43,118 bases of DNA from an uncultured Bacilli bacterium (GCA_934086395.1 CAKOIE010000009.1:1-43118), one strand, 5' to 3'. Numbered from the stretch's first letter, positions 16,270-25,508 are shown. Numbers and translations: made by a program. The notes: generated by a model not told the origin, from the sequence alone.

Positions 16270-17166
16270 ATGAATTATGATACTATAAAATCTACTAGTG
16301 ATGGTTTAAATCTATCTATAACTTACAGTTTACCTAAAGGTAAAAGTAAAGGAATTGTTCAGTTTTCTCACGGAATGGCTGAACATAAAGAAAGATACTA
16401 TCCTTTAATGCAATATTTATTTAATAATGGTTATATATGTATAATTCATGATCATAGAGGTCATGGAAAAAGTATAAAATCTAATAATGATTTAGGTTAC
16501 TTTTATACAAAAGATATCAACTACATAATTGATGATTTATTTAATGTAACTTGTTATGCTAAAAATAAATTTAATAATTCAAATGTATATTTATTTAATC
16601 ATAGTATGGGTACTCTTGTTGCTAGAGGTTATATTCAAAAATATGATAATCAAATAAATAAACTTATATTATGCGGAGCACCAACTAAAAATAGTTTAGG
16701 AATTATTGGCTTATCTATTGCATATATTTCAAGTATATTTAATGAACATAAAAAAGATAATATTCTTGATTATTTAACATTTAATAGTTTTAATAAAAAT
16801 TATGATTACAAAAATGCTTGGCTTTCTAAAAGTAAAGATAATGTAATTAATTATAATAATGATAATTTATGTGGTTTTACATTTACTACTAATGGATTTA
16901 TTAATTTATATAAATTACAAATTAATGCTTTCAAGAAAAAGATATATAATTGTAACAATAAAGATTTAAATATTTTTATAATTGCTGGCGAAAACGATCC
17001 AGTTATTGGTAATATTAATCTTTTTAATGATTTAAAACAGTTTTTATTAAGTATAGGCTATAAGAATATCGAAAGTAAATTGTATAAAGATTTAAGACAT
17101 GAAATTCTTAATGAAGAAAATAATAAATTAATTTATCAAGATATATTAAATTTCATTCAAAAATAA
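16270..17166 (+). CDS. Alpha/beta hydrolase, monoacylglycerol-lipase/lysophospholipase type
   Basis: A 298-residue hydrolase with the family landmarks in order: VQFSHGMAEHKERY (oxyanion loop), DHRGHGKS, nucleophile elbow NHSMG (Ser about residue 108), the acid in GENDPV and the base in RHEIL. The relatives cleave acyl chains from mono- or lysoglycerolipids. No signal peptide, so probably cytoplasmic or membrane-associated. ATG 16270 is preferred because GGTGA is 4 nt upstream; the 16234 ATG has no ribosome site and lies upstream of the promoter. Confidence 0.87.
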   Translation: MNYDTIKSTSDGLNLSITYSLPKGKSKGIVQFSHGMAEHKERYYPLMQYLFNNGYICIIHDHRGHGKSIKSNNDLGYFYTKDINYIIDDLFNVTCYAKNKFNNSNVYLFNHSMGTLVARGYIQKYDNQINKLILCGAPTKNSLGIIGLSIAYISSIFNEHKKDNILDYLTFNSFNKNYDYKNAWLSKSKDNVINYNNDNLCGFTFTTNGFINLYKLQINAFKKKIYNCNNKDLNIFIIAGENDPVIGNINLFNDLKQFLLSIGYKNIESKLYKDLRHEILNEENNKLIYQDILNFIQK

Positions 17167-17254
17167 AAGAATAGTATTAAAATAGTTCTTCATTTAAAAT
17201 ACAAATTATATCAACTATATTCATATTTTATTTTTATTAAATAATCTTATATTT

Positions 17255-17286
17255 AACAACTTGTTGATGTTAACTAGTTGTTTTTG
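17255..17286 (+). terminator. Probable terminator of the hydrolase gene
   Basis: AACAACT (17255-17261) and AGTTGTT (17276-17282) form a 7-bp stem with a 14-nt loop, followed by TTTG. It lies about 90 nt after the stop, in otherwise empty sequence. Confidence 0.5.
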
Positions 17287-17309
17287 TAGTAAACAAACAG
17301 AAATTTCTC

Positions 17310-17579
17310 CTATTTCGTATTACTTTTTCTATAATAAATTGTTAACACTAAAATAAGTACACAAAATGAAAATTCTAGCGTAGTTTCAAATCTTAACATA
17401 AATTCTTTTGAGCATAAAAAGGCATAAAGTAAATACGAAAAACTGCTTACTACCCACACCACCCATGAAACAATACTTAAATCTTCTGATTTTTTGGTTT
17501 TTAATAGTTTCATTATTTGTGGTAAATAAGATATAAATGTACAAAATGATACTATACCTAATAAAATATCTCCACCCAT
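17310..17579 (-). CDS. PQ-loop (SemiSWEET-type) membrane protein
   Basis: An 89-residue protein with three membrane helices, the size of a SemiSWEET half-transporter. The PQ motif is in SYLPQIMKLLKTKKSEDLS, followed by a Trp-rich helix (SIVSWVVWVVSSFSYLLYA). Such proteins work as homodimers moving sugars or other small solutes; the substrate is unknown. GAGG lies about 7 nt before the ATG. It lies last in a minus-strand run after the HAD gene. Confidence 0.82.
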   Translation of the reverse strand: MGGDILLGIVSFCTFISYLPQIMKLLKTKKSEDLSIVSWVVWVVSSFSYLLYAFLCSKEFMLRFETTLEFSFCVLILVLTIYYRKSNTK

Positions 17580-17649
17580 TGTTATGCCTCTTTTCTTAAT
17601 TTATTTCTAATTTTTATTTCAATTTAAGTAATAGTTCTATGTTTTATTT

Positions 17650-18156
17650 TCATATATAATTTATTACATCAGTTAACACTATTGCTTTAATTCCGGCATT
17701 ATTTAACATATCTACGTTTTCTACTAGATCATCAACAAATAATATTTCATCTAAACCACATTTATTAATTTTACTAATTATTTTAGTTGCACTTAACTTA
17801 AATTGTTGATTTCCAACTGCAAAAATTTCGATGTCATTACCATATTTTTTATGAACAAAATTTTCTTTTGCTTTTATATGAAAAGAAAATTCTGTACCTG
17901 TTAAGCAATAAAGTTTTACCCCATTCTTTCTTAAAATATTAATAAGAGTTAAAATATCATTTGATATATTACATTCTTCAATAGACTCATAAAATGAATT
18001 TTGATTAAGATAAGCATTTAAATAATAATCTAAAAATTTATCTTCACTACTTCTACGTTTTTTTAAATAATTTTGATCTTTATGAATTGCAAGTGTATTA
18101 TCAAAATCAAAAATTGCAACTTTAATTTTACTTAAATTTAATTTACTTATTTCCAT
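17650..18156 (-). CDS. HAD-superfamily hydrolase
   Basis: A 168-residue phosphatase-like protein. Motif I is IFDFDNTLAIHKD (nucleophile Asp in DFDNT), motif II the CLTGT segment, and motif IV LFVDDLVENVDML; a conserved Lys is probably in the LSATKII segment. The small alpha-helical cap between motifs I and II is short. Substrate unknown. GAGG is 5 nt upstream of the ATG. It may be the third gene of an operon starting with the P-type ATPase. Confidence 0.85.
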   Translation of the reverse strand: MEISKLNLSKIKVAIFDFDNTLAIHKDQNYLKKRRSSEDKFLDYYLNAYLNQNSFYESIEECNISNDILTLINILRKNGVKLYCLTGTEFSFHIKAKENFVHKKYGNDIEIFAVGNQQFKLSATKIISKINKCGLDEILFVDDLVENVDMLNNAGIKAIVLTDVINYI

Positions 18157-18189
18157 TTATGCCTCATTTCATTATTAATTAATATGATT

Positions 18190-18810
18190 TTAAAATTTAG
18201 TTTCAACAAAATACCAATTATTTTCTATTTCTTTAAGATAGACAATATCATAAAAATAATTATCATTTGCTATCGTTTTAATTCCATCAGATGAATACAC
18301 TAACATACTTGATCCATCACCAATCATTAAGCCTTTATAGAACCAAAAACACACAGTAAATTCATCATTAATTTTATTAACTTTTATATTTTTAGTTATT
18401 GATAAATTTTTATATTTTTCATCTAATTCTACATAATCATCAGTATTTATATTTTCTAATTGGCCCGATTCAATTTTATTAATTACCTCAGTATATTTAT
18501 CATGATTATTTTTAAAATCAAATTTTGCTTTTTCTTCATCAAATGGAAAGAAAACATATAAGATTGAAAAAAATAACAATAATACAAAAGTCATAACATA
18601 TACATTATTTCTAGTTTTAATAAATTCATTTAAACTATTTGCTAATAAAAATAAAGTACCTAAATAAGAAAATATAATTATTACACAAAATATAAATGGG
18701 CCTAAGACAAAACTCAAAGAAAAATAGTTAGAATACCATCTACAAAGAAATATTATTAATATAGGAAATATTCCAATAATCAATGGTTTATATTTGATAA
18801 TTTTTTTCAT
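18190..18810 (-). CDS. Unknown membrane protein with extracytoplasmic or cytoplasmic C-terminal domain
   Basis: A 206-residue protein that I cannot assign. Three or four hydrophobic segments lie in the first 105 residues, followed by a soluble domain with alternating beta strands and Asp/Asn/Tyr-rich turns. ATG 18810 is clearly the start: AAAGGAG lies 7 nt upstream. It overlaps the end of the P-type ATPase by 23 bp, so it is translated with it and may be an accessory subunit or simply a co-regulated gene; there is no direct evidence for either. Confidence 0.75.
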   Translation of the reverse strand: MKKIIKYKPLIIGIFPILIIFLCRWYSNYFSLSFVLGPFIFCVIIIFSYLGTLFLLANSLNEFIKTRNNVYVMTFVLLLFFSILYVFFPFDEEKAKFDFKNNHDKYTEVINKIESGQLENINTDDYVELDEKYKNLSITKNIKVNKINDEFTVCFWFYKGLMIGDGSSMLVYSSDGIKTIANDNYFYDIVYLKEIENNWYFVETKF

Positions 18811-21118
18811 TAAAAAACTCCTTTCCCTTATTAAATAATAATAAAGTTTCTCTTGCAACAATTATTTCAAATAAAGCAAACATAGTAACCAAAATAGATG
18901 CTTTTAAAGATATTGATCTAATACTAAAAAATTCTGATATCATATTTATAGTAATAATCATTCCTAATATGCATCCAATAAAGACTATCGTTCTATACTT
19001 ATTTAGTGGTTTAGCACATTTATATAAAATTATAAATCCACCAGTAAAAAATAAGTAACTACAGGCAGTTGTTAAATCATTAGAGTTAATATCAAATATA
19101 ACTGAACATTTAACCATACAAACAATTGCTAAAAAAGAAATAATTGCAGATGGTAAAGATTTTAAAAATATATTTTTCCAAAATTCATCATTTTGTTGTT
19201 TCTTTTGATTTTCTTCAAAGGTTAAGAAAAATGCCGGTATTCCAATTGTAAATGCACTTCCAAGTGATACTTGATTAGGTTCTAAAGGATAAACGATTGT
19301 AAAAATTATTGCATAAATTGAAAGTAATAATGAAAATATATTTTTATAAGTAAATAAAGATGCAGATCTAGTTATATTATTTATATTTTTTCTTCCCTCA
19401 TAAACAATATTTCTCATATTTCCAAAATCGGAATCAAGAAGAACAACTTGAGCTGCTTCCCTTGCTGCATCAGATCCATTTCCCATAGCAATAGAGCAAT
19501 CAGCTTCCTTCATAGCTAATATATCGTTTACTCCATCCCCAGTCATGGCAACTTTTAATCCATTTTCTTTTATTAATTTAATTATTTCTCTTTTTTGTTC
19601 AGGACTTACTCTACCAAATATTTTATATTTATCAACTGCATTTTTTAGGTCATCTCTAGTTTTTAGTAAACTACAATCAACAAACAAATCAAAATTCTTA
19701 ATTCCAACTTCTTTAGCGATAGAAGAAACCGTTACCGGATTATCTCCTGAAATAACTCTTATTTCAACTTCTCTATCATTAAAAAATTTAATAATCTCTT
19801 TAGCGTTCTTTCTAATCTCATTTTTTAAACTTATAAATAGTATTGGTACACACTTGCTATTTTCTTCTTTTACAAGTACTATAATTCTCTCACCATTAAT
19901 TGTTCTTTTATTAATTAAATGATTGTAATCTTTATTAAGAAGAACATCTGGAGCACCTAACTTATAAGTTATATTTTCACTAATTTTAATATATGAATAT
20001 TTATTTTTTGAATTAAAGTTTTCATATTCAATCATATTCAATTTTTTACTTTTAATATCTTTTAAATAATCTCTTAAAGCATTTATGGTCGCATTATTAT
20101 CATTTATTGAATTAACGTAATTAGCAAGTTCTAATAGTTTTTTATCTTTTTCCTTATCTACATAACTTATTTCATTTTCATCAAAAATATCTATGACATC
20201 CATCTCATTAGTTGTAATTGTACCAGTTTTATCAATACACAAAACATCAGTTCTAGCTAAACTTTCAATACTTTTCATATCATGTAATAAGACTTTTTTC
20301 TCAGCTAGCCTCATAGCACTAAGTGCAAGAGCAACAGTTGTTAATAAATATAGTCCTTCAGGAATCATGCCTATTAATGCTGAAACCATTCTAATTACAC
20401 TTTCACTATAACTAAATTTATTAACAAAATATGATTCTCCAAATAAAAGTAAACCAATCGGGAAAATAACAATTCCAGCAGCTAATACTATTCTATCTAT
20501 AGCTTTAATCATTTCCGTTTTATTTTCTTTAATCTTTTTAGATTCTTTCATTATTTTAGAAGAATATGACTCATCACCAACATTTGTTAATTTAACTATA
20601 GCACTGCCAGATACAACAAAACTACCGGATAATAAGTTTGAATTAACTATTTTTTCTCTTTCATCTTGTTCACCAGTTAATAAAGATTCATTAACAAAAA
20701 GTTTACCTTGAACTAATATTCCATCTGCTGGAACTTGATTTCCACTAGATAAATTTACATAGTCTCCTTCAACTAATTCATCAGAATAAACAACTACTTC
20801 TTTATTATCTCTAATAACATTATACTTACACTTATCTAAAAGAGATAATTCATCTAATACTTTCTTCGATCTAATTTGCTGAAAAATACCTATCAATACA
20901 TTTATTGTTACTACTATTAGAAAAGTTAAATTTCGGTATGCTCCTGCAAAAATAACTAAAATAGCAAGTATCATAAAAATTACATTAAAATAAGTAAAAA
21001 TATTCTTCTTAATAATAGACGATATACTTTCACTTGTCTCAAAATTTATCTTATTAACTTTTCCAAGTACAATTTTTTCTTCTACTTCTCTATTTGTTAA
21101 ACCATTAATTTTCTTCAT
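18788..21118 (-). CDS. Cation-transporting P-type ATPase, CtpE-like
   Basis: A 776-residue P-type pump. In order: an actuator domain with the TGE loop (LLTGEQDE), the membrane segment with IPEGLYLLTTVALAL, the phosphorylation site DKTGTITTNEM (Asp about residue 293), and the hinge GDGVNDILAMKEADCSIAMG. The PEGL membrane motif and the sequence around IESLARTDV recall CtpE, a calcium-uptake pump, more than SERCA-type or heavy-metal pumps, since no CPC or N-terminal metal-binding domain is present. Ion specificity is inferred. ATG 21118 is preferred over the TTG at 21130. The promoter upstream is nearly identical to that of 22109-22810. Confidence 0.9.
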   Translation of the reverse strand: MKKINGLTNREVEEKIVLGKVNKINFETSESISSIIKKNIFTYFNVIFMILAILVIFAGAYRNLTFLIVVTINVLIGIFQQIRSKKVLDELSLLDKCKYNVIRDNKEVVVYSDELVEGDYVNLSSGNQVPADGILVQGKLFVNESLLTGEQDEREKIVNSNLLSGSFVVSGSAIVKLTNVGDESYSSKIMKESKKIKENKTEMIKAIDRIVLAAGIVIFPIGLLLFGESYFVNKFSYSESVIRMVSALIGMIPEGLYLLTTVALALSAMRLAEKKVLLHDMKSIESLARTDVLCIDKTGTITTNEMDVIDIFDENEISYVDKEKDKKLLELANYVNSINDNNATINALRDYLKDIKSKKLNMIEYENFNSKNKYSYIKISENITYKLGAPDVLLNKDYNHLINKRTINGERIIVLVKEENSKCVPILFISLKNEIRKNAKEIIKFFNDREVEIRVISGDNPVTVSSIAKEVGIKNFDLFVDCSLLKTRDDLKNAVDKYKIFGRVSPEQKREIIKLIKENGLKVAMTGDGVNDILAMKEADCSIAMGNGSDAAREAAQVVLLDSDFGNMRNIVYEGRKNINNITRSASLFTYKNIFSLLLSIYAIIFTIVYPLEPNQVSLGSAFTIGIPAFFLTFEENQKKQQNDEFWKNIFLKSLPSAIISFLAIVCMVKCSVIFDINSNDLTTACSYLFFTGGFIILYKCAKPLNKYRTIVFIGCILGMIITINMISEFFSIRSISLKASILVTMFALFEIIVARETLLLFNKGKEFFNEKNYQI

Positions 21119-21153
21119 ATAAATAAACAACTCTCTTCAATATTATCAATATA

Positions 21154-21187
21154 ATTGTATCAAATTTTTATCAAAAAGTATTTATAT
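21154..21187 (-). promoter_or_regulatory. Extended -10 promoter within a 34-bp repeated element (copy 1)
   Basis: On the minus strand the element ends in TGA-TACAAT, giving a start near 21147 for the P-type ATPase gene. The 34 bp match 22848-22881 at 33 positions, spanning -10 to about -44. TTTGATA occurs twice in the element. No -35 hexamer stands out. Confidence 0.6.
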
Positions 21188-21235
21188 AAATCCATTATTT
21201 TTATTTTAAAACAAATATATTCTTACTATCTCTTT

Positions 21236-21919
21236 TTATATTTCTTTAACTTTAGGGCTTAAATTCATATATAAATTTTTATTGTCAATAATAATCAAAT
21301 CATCAATATTTAGATCAAAAAATTTAATCATTTTATTAAATTCTTCAACAGAAACATTTCCAAGTATCTTTAATTGAAACATATTTATCAGTTTGTCATA
21401 GTAAGGAACAACAGATTCCTTAGAACTATTTATAGACACAGTCTTCATTAATTCTTTTAACTCATCTAACTTTTTTATTTTTTCATCAATATTTTGATCT
21501 TTAATTGACTTTAATTCTAGAACGCATGCGTCAACTTGAGTTTGAAGAATATTATCATTAATGCCTCGTTTTAAGTATACATCTATTATTTTTGAATAAT
21601 CATCTTTAAGCAAAGAATTAATAATATGCACCAAATATGGTGGATGAGCACGATTATATGAATATAAATGTTCATAGCCAAAATTTCCAGGATACTCACC
21701 TGCTATATAATCACCTGTAGGAGCCGATATCACATCTCTTATTTCCCAACTCTTATCTAGATATTCTGGTAAATGTGTCCCAACAAATTCTTCGGGCCGA
21801 AATATACTACAAGCACATTGCACTTTTAATTTTAATTTTTTCAATTCTTTCTCATCAAATCTGCATTCATATTTAATTATTTCTTCTTCATTTTTTAAAT
21901 ACCAATTAAACTTTTTCAT
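21236..21919 (-). CDS. Unknown protein
   Basis: A 227-residue soluble protein with no recognised family. It has two or three Cys near residues 35-38 (VQCACS), a conserved-looking central stretch (THLPEYL, APTGDYIAGEYPGNFGYEHLYSYNRAHPPYL) rich in Tyr, Gly and His, a helical Lys/Glu-rich middle, and a C-terminal SVEEFNKMIKFFDLN segment. AAGGAG is upstream of the ATG. Two perfect palindromes lie in the 190-bp gap before it, suggesting regulated expression. Confidence 0.65.
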   Translation of the reverse strand: MKKFNWYLKNEEEIIKYECRFDEKELKKLKLKVQCACSIFRPEEFVGTHLPEYLDKSWEIRDVISAPTGDYIAGEYPGNFGYEHLYSYNRAHPPYLVHIINSLLKDDYSKIIDVYLKRGINDNILQTQVDACVLELKSIKDQNIDEKIKKLDELKELMKTVSINSSKESVVPYYDKLINMFQLKILGNVSVEEFNKMIKFFDLNIDDLIIIDNKNLYMNLSPKVKEI

Positions 21920-21967
21920 ATTTATTATCTCCTTAAGTTTAATATTATCATAACTATTGAAGACTCA

Positions 21968-21988
21968 TACTCTATTTTTTGTAGAGTA
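21968..21988. repeat. Palindrome TACTCTA-N7-TAGAGTA
   Basis: Perfect 7-bp arms around TTTTTTG, about 50 nt upstream of the 21236-21919 gene. It is not followed by a T run on the minus strand; on the plus strand no gene precedes it. Operator-like or a leader hairpin. Confidence 0.4.
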
Positions 21989-22056
21989 ACAAAATTTGTA
22001 AAAGAAAAGTCAAAAGTATATTATTTATTATTTCTATATTTTTGATTATTTTAACT

Positions 22057-22073
22057 GTACACATTTAGTGTAC
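22057..22073. repeat. Palindrome GTACAC-ATTTA-GTGTAC
   Basis: Perfect 6-bp arms, between the 22109 stop and the 21919 start. No U tract on the minus strand, so it is a weak terminator candidate for the upstream gene and a fair operator candidate for the downstream one. Confidence 0.4.
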
Positions 22074-22108
22074 GTTCCAACATTTTGCTTAATTAATAAT
22101 ATTTATTA

Positions 22109-22810
22109 CTATAATTTATTTGCAAATTTAACATATTTTATTAAAAAAGGACACTTTTCATTTAAATCTATTTTGGAATTTTTAACCAAATACATTATAA
22201 TCTTTTTTGCACTATAAGAATTATTTACAGAAACTATTTCTAATTTCTCCTTCTCAATTATTTTATCAACTATAGTGTGCATATTCCACAATTCCATTGT
22301 TATATCGTTTGAATCATTGCCATAAGAATAAATATAATTAAGTTGTTTTCTTGAAAATGATTGTTTTTTAACTTCATCTATATCATTATAATTAAAATCT
22401 ACTTTTTCTATTAAATTAAGTTTTAAAAACACACTATTTTCAAGTATATCATCAAGTTTTTTACAAGCATAATTAATTTTACTATTATTTTCTATTGATC
22501 TTTTAAATATTAAATCAACTACAAATCTCGGAAATATTTTATTAGTCATATATATGTAACCACATTTATAAATAAAGTCACTTTTAGGTCTTAATACCAA
22601 CCATTTAATCCAAGAATCCATTAAAATTAATGTATTATCAAAACCTTTAGTAAAAAATATTTTTTTATTAAGTTCAATATTTTTAGAATTATTACCTATT
22701 GCTGGAATTAATCCATCCTTAAATATACTATCTAAATTATTTTTATTCGTATAATGTAAAAATACTTCATTACAATCTAGTAAAGTAATATCTATTGATT
22801 TTTGATTCAT
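22109..22810 (-). CDS. Unknown protein, possibly ADP-ribosyltransferase-like fold
   Basis: A 233-residue soluble protein. Its N-terminus FLHYTNKNNLDSIFKDGLIP, followed by a KIFFTKG strand, recalls the HYT...I..GL opening of ADP-ribosyltransferase-fold proteins (Tpt1, DarT and kin), but no full catalytic triad was identified and activity is unproven. The C-terminal half is helical and Lys/Asn-rich. AGGAG lies 6 nt before the ATG. Its promoter is a near-identical copy of the P-type ATPase promoter, so the two are probably co-regulated. Confidence 0.6.
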   Translation of the reverse strand: MNQKSIDITLLDCNEVFLHYTNKNNLDSIFKDGLIPAIGNNSKNIELNKKIFFTKGFDNTLILMDSWIKWLVLRPKSDFIYKCGYIYMTNKIFPRFVVDLIFKRSIENNSKINYACKKLDDILENSVFLKLNLIEKVDFNYNDIDEVKKQSFSRKQLNYIYSYGNDSNDITMELWNMHTIVDKIIEKEKLEIVSVNNSYSAKKIIMYLVKNSKIDLNEKCPFLIKYVKFANKL

Positions 22811-22847
22811 AACATACTCCTAATTTATTATTAAAATTCATAAAATT

Positions 22848-22881
22848 ATTGTATCAAAGTTTTATCAAAAAGTATTTATAT
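22848..22881 (-). promoter_or_regulatory. Extended -10 promoter within a 34-bp repeated element (copy 2)
   Basis: Differs from 21154-21187 at a single position. The TGA-TACAAT extended -10 gives a start near 22841 for the 22109-22810 gene. Confidence 0.6.
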
Positions 22882-23137
22882 TATTATTTAGTTCATAGCT
22901 TTTCTAATTTATTTATATATAAATTCAAAAATCATGTTTTAAATTTATCAACTTTAAGTTTTTTGCTTTATAATCATGTTTCTTTAGTATTTAACATATA
23001 AAATTCACAATATTCTTTATATTTAATTATAATTTCAATCATCGACATTTTGTCGATATTGTATCTTCATCAGTAACTTTAAAATAATACATTTATTGAT
23101 AATAAAACATTGTAATTATTGTTACAAGCAAAAATAA
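22882..23137. other. Geneless stretch with a short palindrome and weak coding traces
   Basis: No supported gene. A perfect hairpin ATCGACA-TTT-TGTCGAT lies at 23041-23057. On the minus strand two tiny frames meet at that hairpin, one starting MYYFKVTDEDT and one containing MSMIEIIIKYKEYCEF; they could be remnants of a small gene broken by a frameshift, but neither has a ribosome site and this is weak. Confidence 0.3.
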
Positions 23138-23155
23138 AAACCACCTAAAAGTGAT
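23131..23155 (-). terminator. Intrinsic terminator of the OatA-like gene
   Basis: On the minus strand ATCACT-TTTA-GGTGGT (with two G-U pairs) is followed by TTTTATTTTT. It overlaps the stop codon region of the OatA-like gene. Confidence 0.65.
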
Positions 23156-23157
23156 TC

Positions 23158-25356
23158 CTATTTTAATTTTTCATTAATTAATTCATTTAATCTTTGATTA
23201 CCTTTTTCAGTTAAATGAATACCATCTGCCATTAAATAATCTTTATGTTTTTGAATTTCCTGATAAAAATTAATTACATAAACATTTTTACTATTTAAAC
23301 TATTTAAAGGTTTAACAGTTGAAATTATATATATTTCCCTTTCTTTACACAAATCAATTAATTCTTGATATTCTTTAACACTTATAATTGTTGAATTATC
23401 AAATCCAAAAACTATTTTGTTAGATAAAGTTTTCTCGTCAATTGTCTTTTCTATATCTTCTTTTAAATCTTTATAACTATAATTTAATTTAACTGTAAAT
23501 CTTGCATCAGAATAATTATTTTGTAATTCATTAAAATCATAAAATAATAAATCATTTCCATAAAAAGACATTTTATTTCTTAATTCTTCTTGATGTTCTA
23601 GAATTAATGTTTGTTTCTTTTCTTTAAATTTATTTTTATAAACATCAAATATCGCATTATATATTATATTTGTATATTCTTTTCTACCAGTTGGAGGTAA
23701 ATGAATTCCATCATAATAGAACCAATCATCATGTCCAAGTGATAAATCATGCCAATTAATAATATGTAAATTATCATATTTCTTAGCAAGTTCATTTAAA
23801 CTATTATTAACCTTTTCATTATTTGTAGTGTTAAGCCAAAATACTATTTTATCACTTAAAATATTCATAATGTTTTCTTTACAATTATTACCACAATCTC
23901 CATTAGTTCCTAAATGAAGTACTACCACTTCTCCTAATTTATTACTATTTTTTAAATTTGATAATATTGAAACACCTGTTGTTAAAGCACGAGATTCTTT
24001 AGCATCAAAATAACTATTAGGAAACATTTTAGTTATATTACTCATTGCTCCAAGCATAACTGAATCACCAACAAATGTAACAGGAAGTTCTTTAACTAGT
24101 TCTGCATAATTATTCGGATTTTCTAGCTTTTCTAATTCTTTATTCCAATCTTTTTCCTCTTGTTGTTGTTTTAATTCATAATCCTTCTGTTTTTCCTGCA
24201 TTTCTTTTTCATTTTCCGCAAGTTGTGTTTTTAATTCTTCCATTTCTTTTTCATATGATTTAGCACTAATATATCTAATTGCACCATATAACGATCCAGC
24301 AATAAATAAAATTAATAACAGTTCTTTTATATTTTTATGTTTCTTTTTTCTATTTAAAGCAAAATGAAGTAAAAATGAAATTAAAAGTACAATTGCTATA
24401 ATAATAGGAGTTTTAATCGCATGATTTATATTCAAATATTGAAAAGTATAAATAACAGGATACTGTACTAAATAAATTTCATATGTCATATTAGCAACAC
24501 CTCTAATCAAATGATCAACCTTTCTTTCTTTATTATAAGAAACCGCATAATCGATACATCTACAACTTACTATATTAATTAATACCATACTTATACTAAA
24601 ATAAATAGAAGTAGCTGGCACATATTTAAACATAATTATAATTACTATTAAATATAAAGTATAAATAATATTTTTAAGTTTTTTATTGGTAACATCTAAA
24701 GTGAAAAGATTACCATATTCATTATGTACATATCCTAGGCACATACCTATAAATAAAGAAAATATTCTTGTAAATGTATTATAATAAGCATTCATTAAAT
24801 TAGTTTTACTCATATTATAAAATACAATAGCTCCAATTACACTTACAACAAATGTAATAATAATTGGTAAGTTTTTATTAAATTTTTCCCTTAATTTATT
24901 TAAAATCATAAATATAAATGGGAACACTAAATCAAATTGCATAAGAATTGCTATATACCAAAAATGCATAAAAGGCGAATCTATATGTCTCGCAAAATAA
25001 TCTAAATTAGCATTTATTTGCCAAAAATTATTATATCCAAGTAATACAGATGTAGTTTCATTTTTTATATTCAACCAATACGTATTAGGAATATTTGAAA
25101 CAACTGCAATAGATATAAAAGTAACAATTAATAAAGGAATATAAATCTTTTTTATTTTTTTAAAATAATATTCTTTTAAAGAAAAATTATCTTTATTTAA
25201 ATTTGTTATAACTCCTAAATAACCACTTAATACAAAGAAAGTACATACTGCTAAATATCCTCCACTCATATATCCTAAATGATAAAAAAGTATCGCAATT
25301 GCACAAACTATTCTTAATATATCTAATTTTCTATAATAATTAGTTTTATTATTCAT
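23158..25356 (-). CDS. OatA-like peptidoglycan or polysaccharide O-acetyltransferase with two SGNH regions
   Basis: A 732-residue protein. Residues 1-360 are an acyltransferase-3 domain with about ten membrane helices (YHLG near residue 25). A Glu/Lys coiled coil (about 365-412) leads to an SGNH domain: GDS at 430-432, GTN at 483-485 and DGIHL at 549-553, a full catalytic set. A second, shorter SGNH-like region follows (about 590-732) ending in MADGIHLTEKG (Asp 711, His 714), but YGNDLL stands where GDS should be, so its nucleophile is missing. OatA acetylates MurNAc outside the cell and gives lysozyme resistance; the target here is inferred. Terminators flank the gene. Confidence 0.87.
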   Translation of the reverse strand: MNNKTNYYRKLDILRIVCAIAILFYHLGYMSGGYLAVCTFFVLSGYLGVITNLNKDNFSLKEYYFKKIKKIYIPLLIVTFISIAVVSNIPNTYWLNIKNETTSVLLGYNNFWQINANLDYFARHIDSPFMHFWYIAILMQFDLVFPFIFMILNKLREKFNKNLPIIITFVVSVIGAIVFYNMSKTNLMNAYYNTFTRIFSLFIGMCLGYVHNEYGNLFTLDVTNKKLKNIIYTLYLIVIIIMFKYVPATSIYFSISMVLINIVSCRCIDYAVSYNKERKVDHLIRGVANMTYEIYLVQYPVIYTFQYLNINHAIKTPIIIAIVLLISFLLHFALNRKKKHKNIKELLLILFIAGSLYGAIRYISAKSYEKEMEELKTQLAENEKEMQEKQKDYELKQQQEEKDWNKELEKLENPNNYAELVKELPVTFVGDSVMLGAMSNITKMFPNSYFDAKESRALTTGVSILSNLKNSNKLGEVVVLHLGTNGDCGNNCKENIMNILSDKIVFWLNTTNNEKVNNSLNELAKKYDNLHIINWHDLSLGHDDWFYYDGIHLPPTGRKEYTNIIYNAIFDVYKNKFKEKKQTLILEHQEELRNKMSFYGNDLLFYDFNELQNNYSDARFTVKLNYSYKDLKEDIEKTIDEKTLSNKIVFGFDNSTIISVKEYQELIDLCKEREIYIISTVKPLNSLNSKNVYVINFYQEIQKHKDYLMADGIHLTEKGNQRLNELINEKLK

Positions 25357-25470
25357 TTAACTTCATCCTCATATCTATCTCTATAACTATTTATATTATA
25401 CCTTATTTTTATTCTTTTTATTAAAAAATTAGCATAAATTTACAATCTAAAAATAAATATTGTAAACATA

Positions 25471-25508
25471 TAAAATATGGAATAAATATCTCTTAATCTA
25501 TTCCATAT
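25471..25508 (-). terminator. Intrinsic terminator of asnB
   Basis: A perfect 10-bp inverted repeat, ATATGGAATA and TATTCCATAT, with a 14-nt loop; on the minus strand it is followed by TTTTA. It starts 8 nt after the asnB stop. Confidence 0.75.

Noticed and set aside
22985..23101. Small split minus-strand gene around the ATCGACA hairpin
   Set aside because: The two frames are short, lack ribosome sites and meet at a palindrome; too weak to call a gene or pseudogene.
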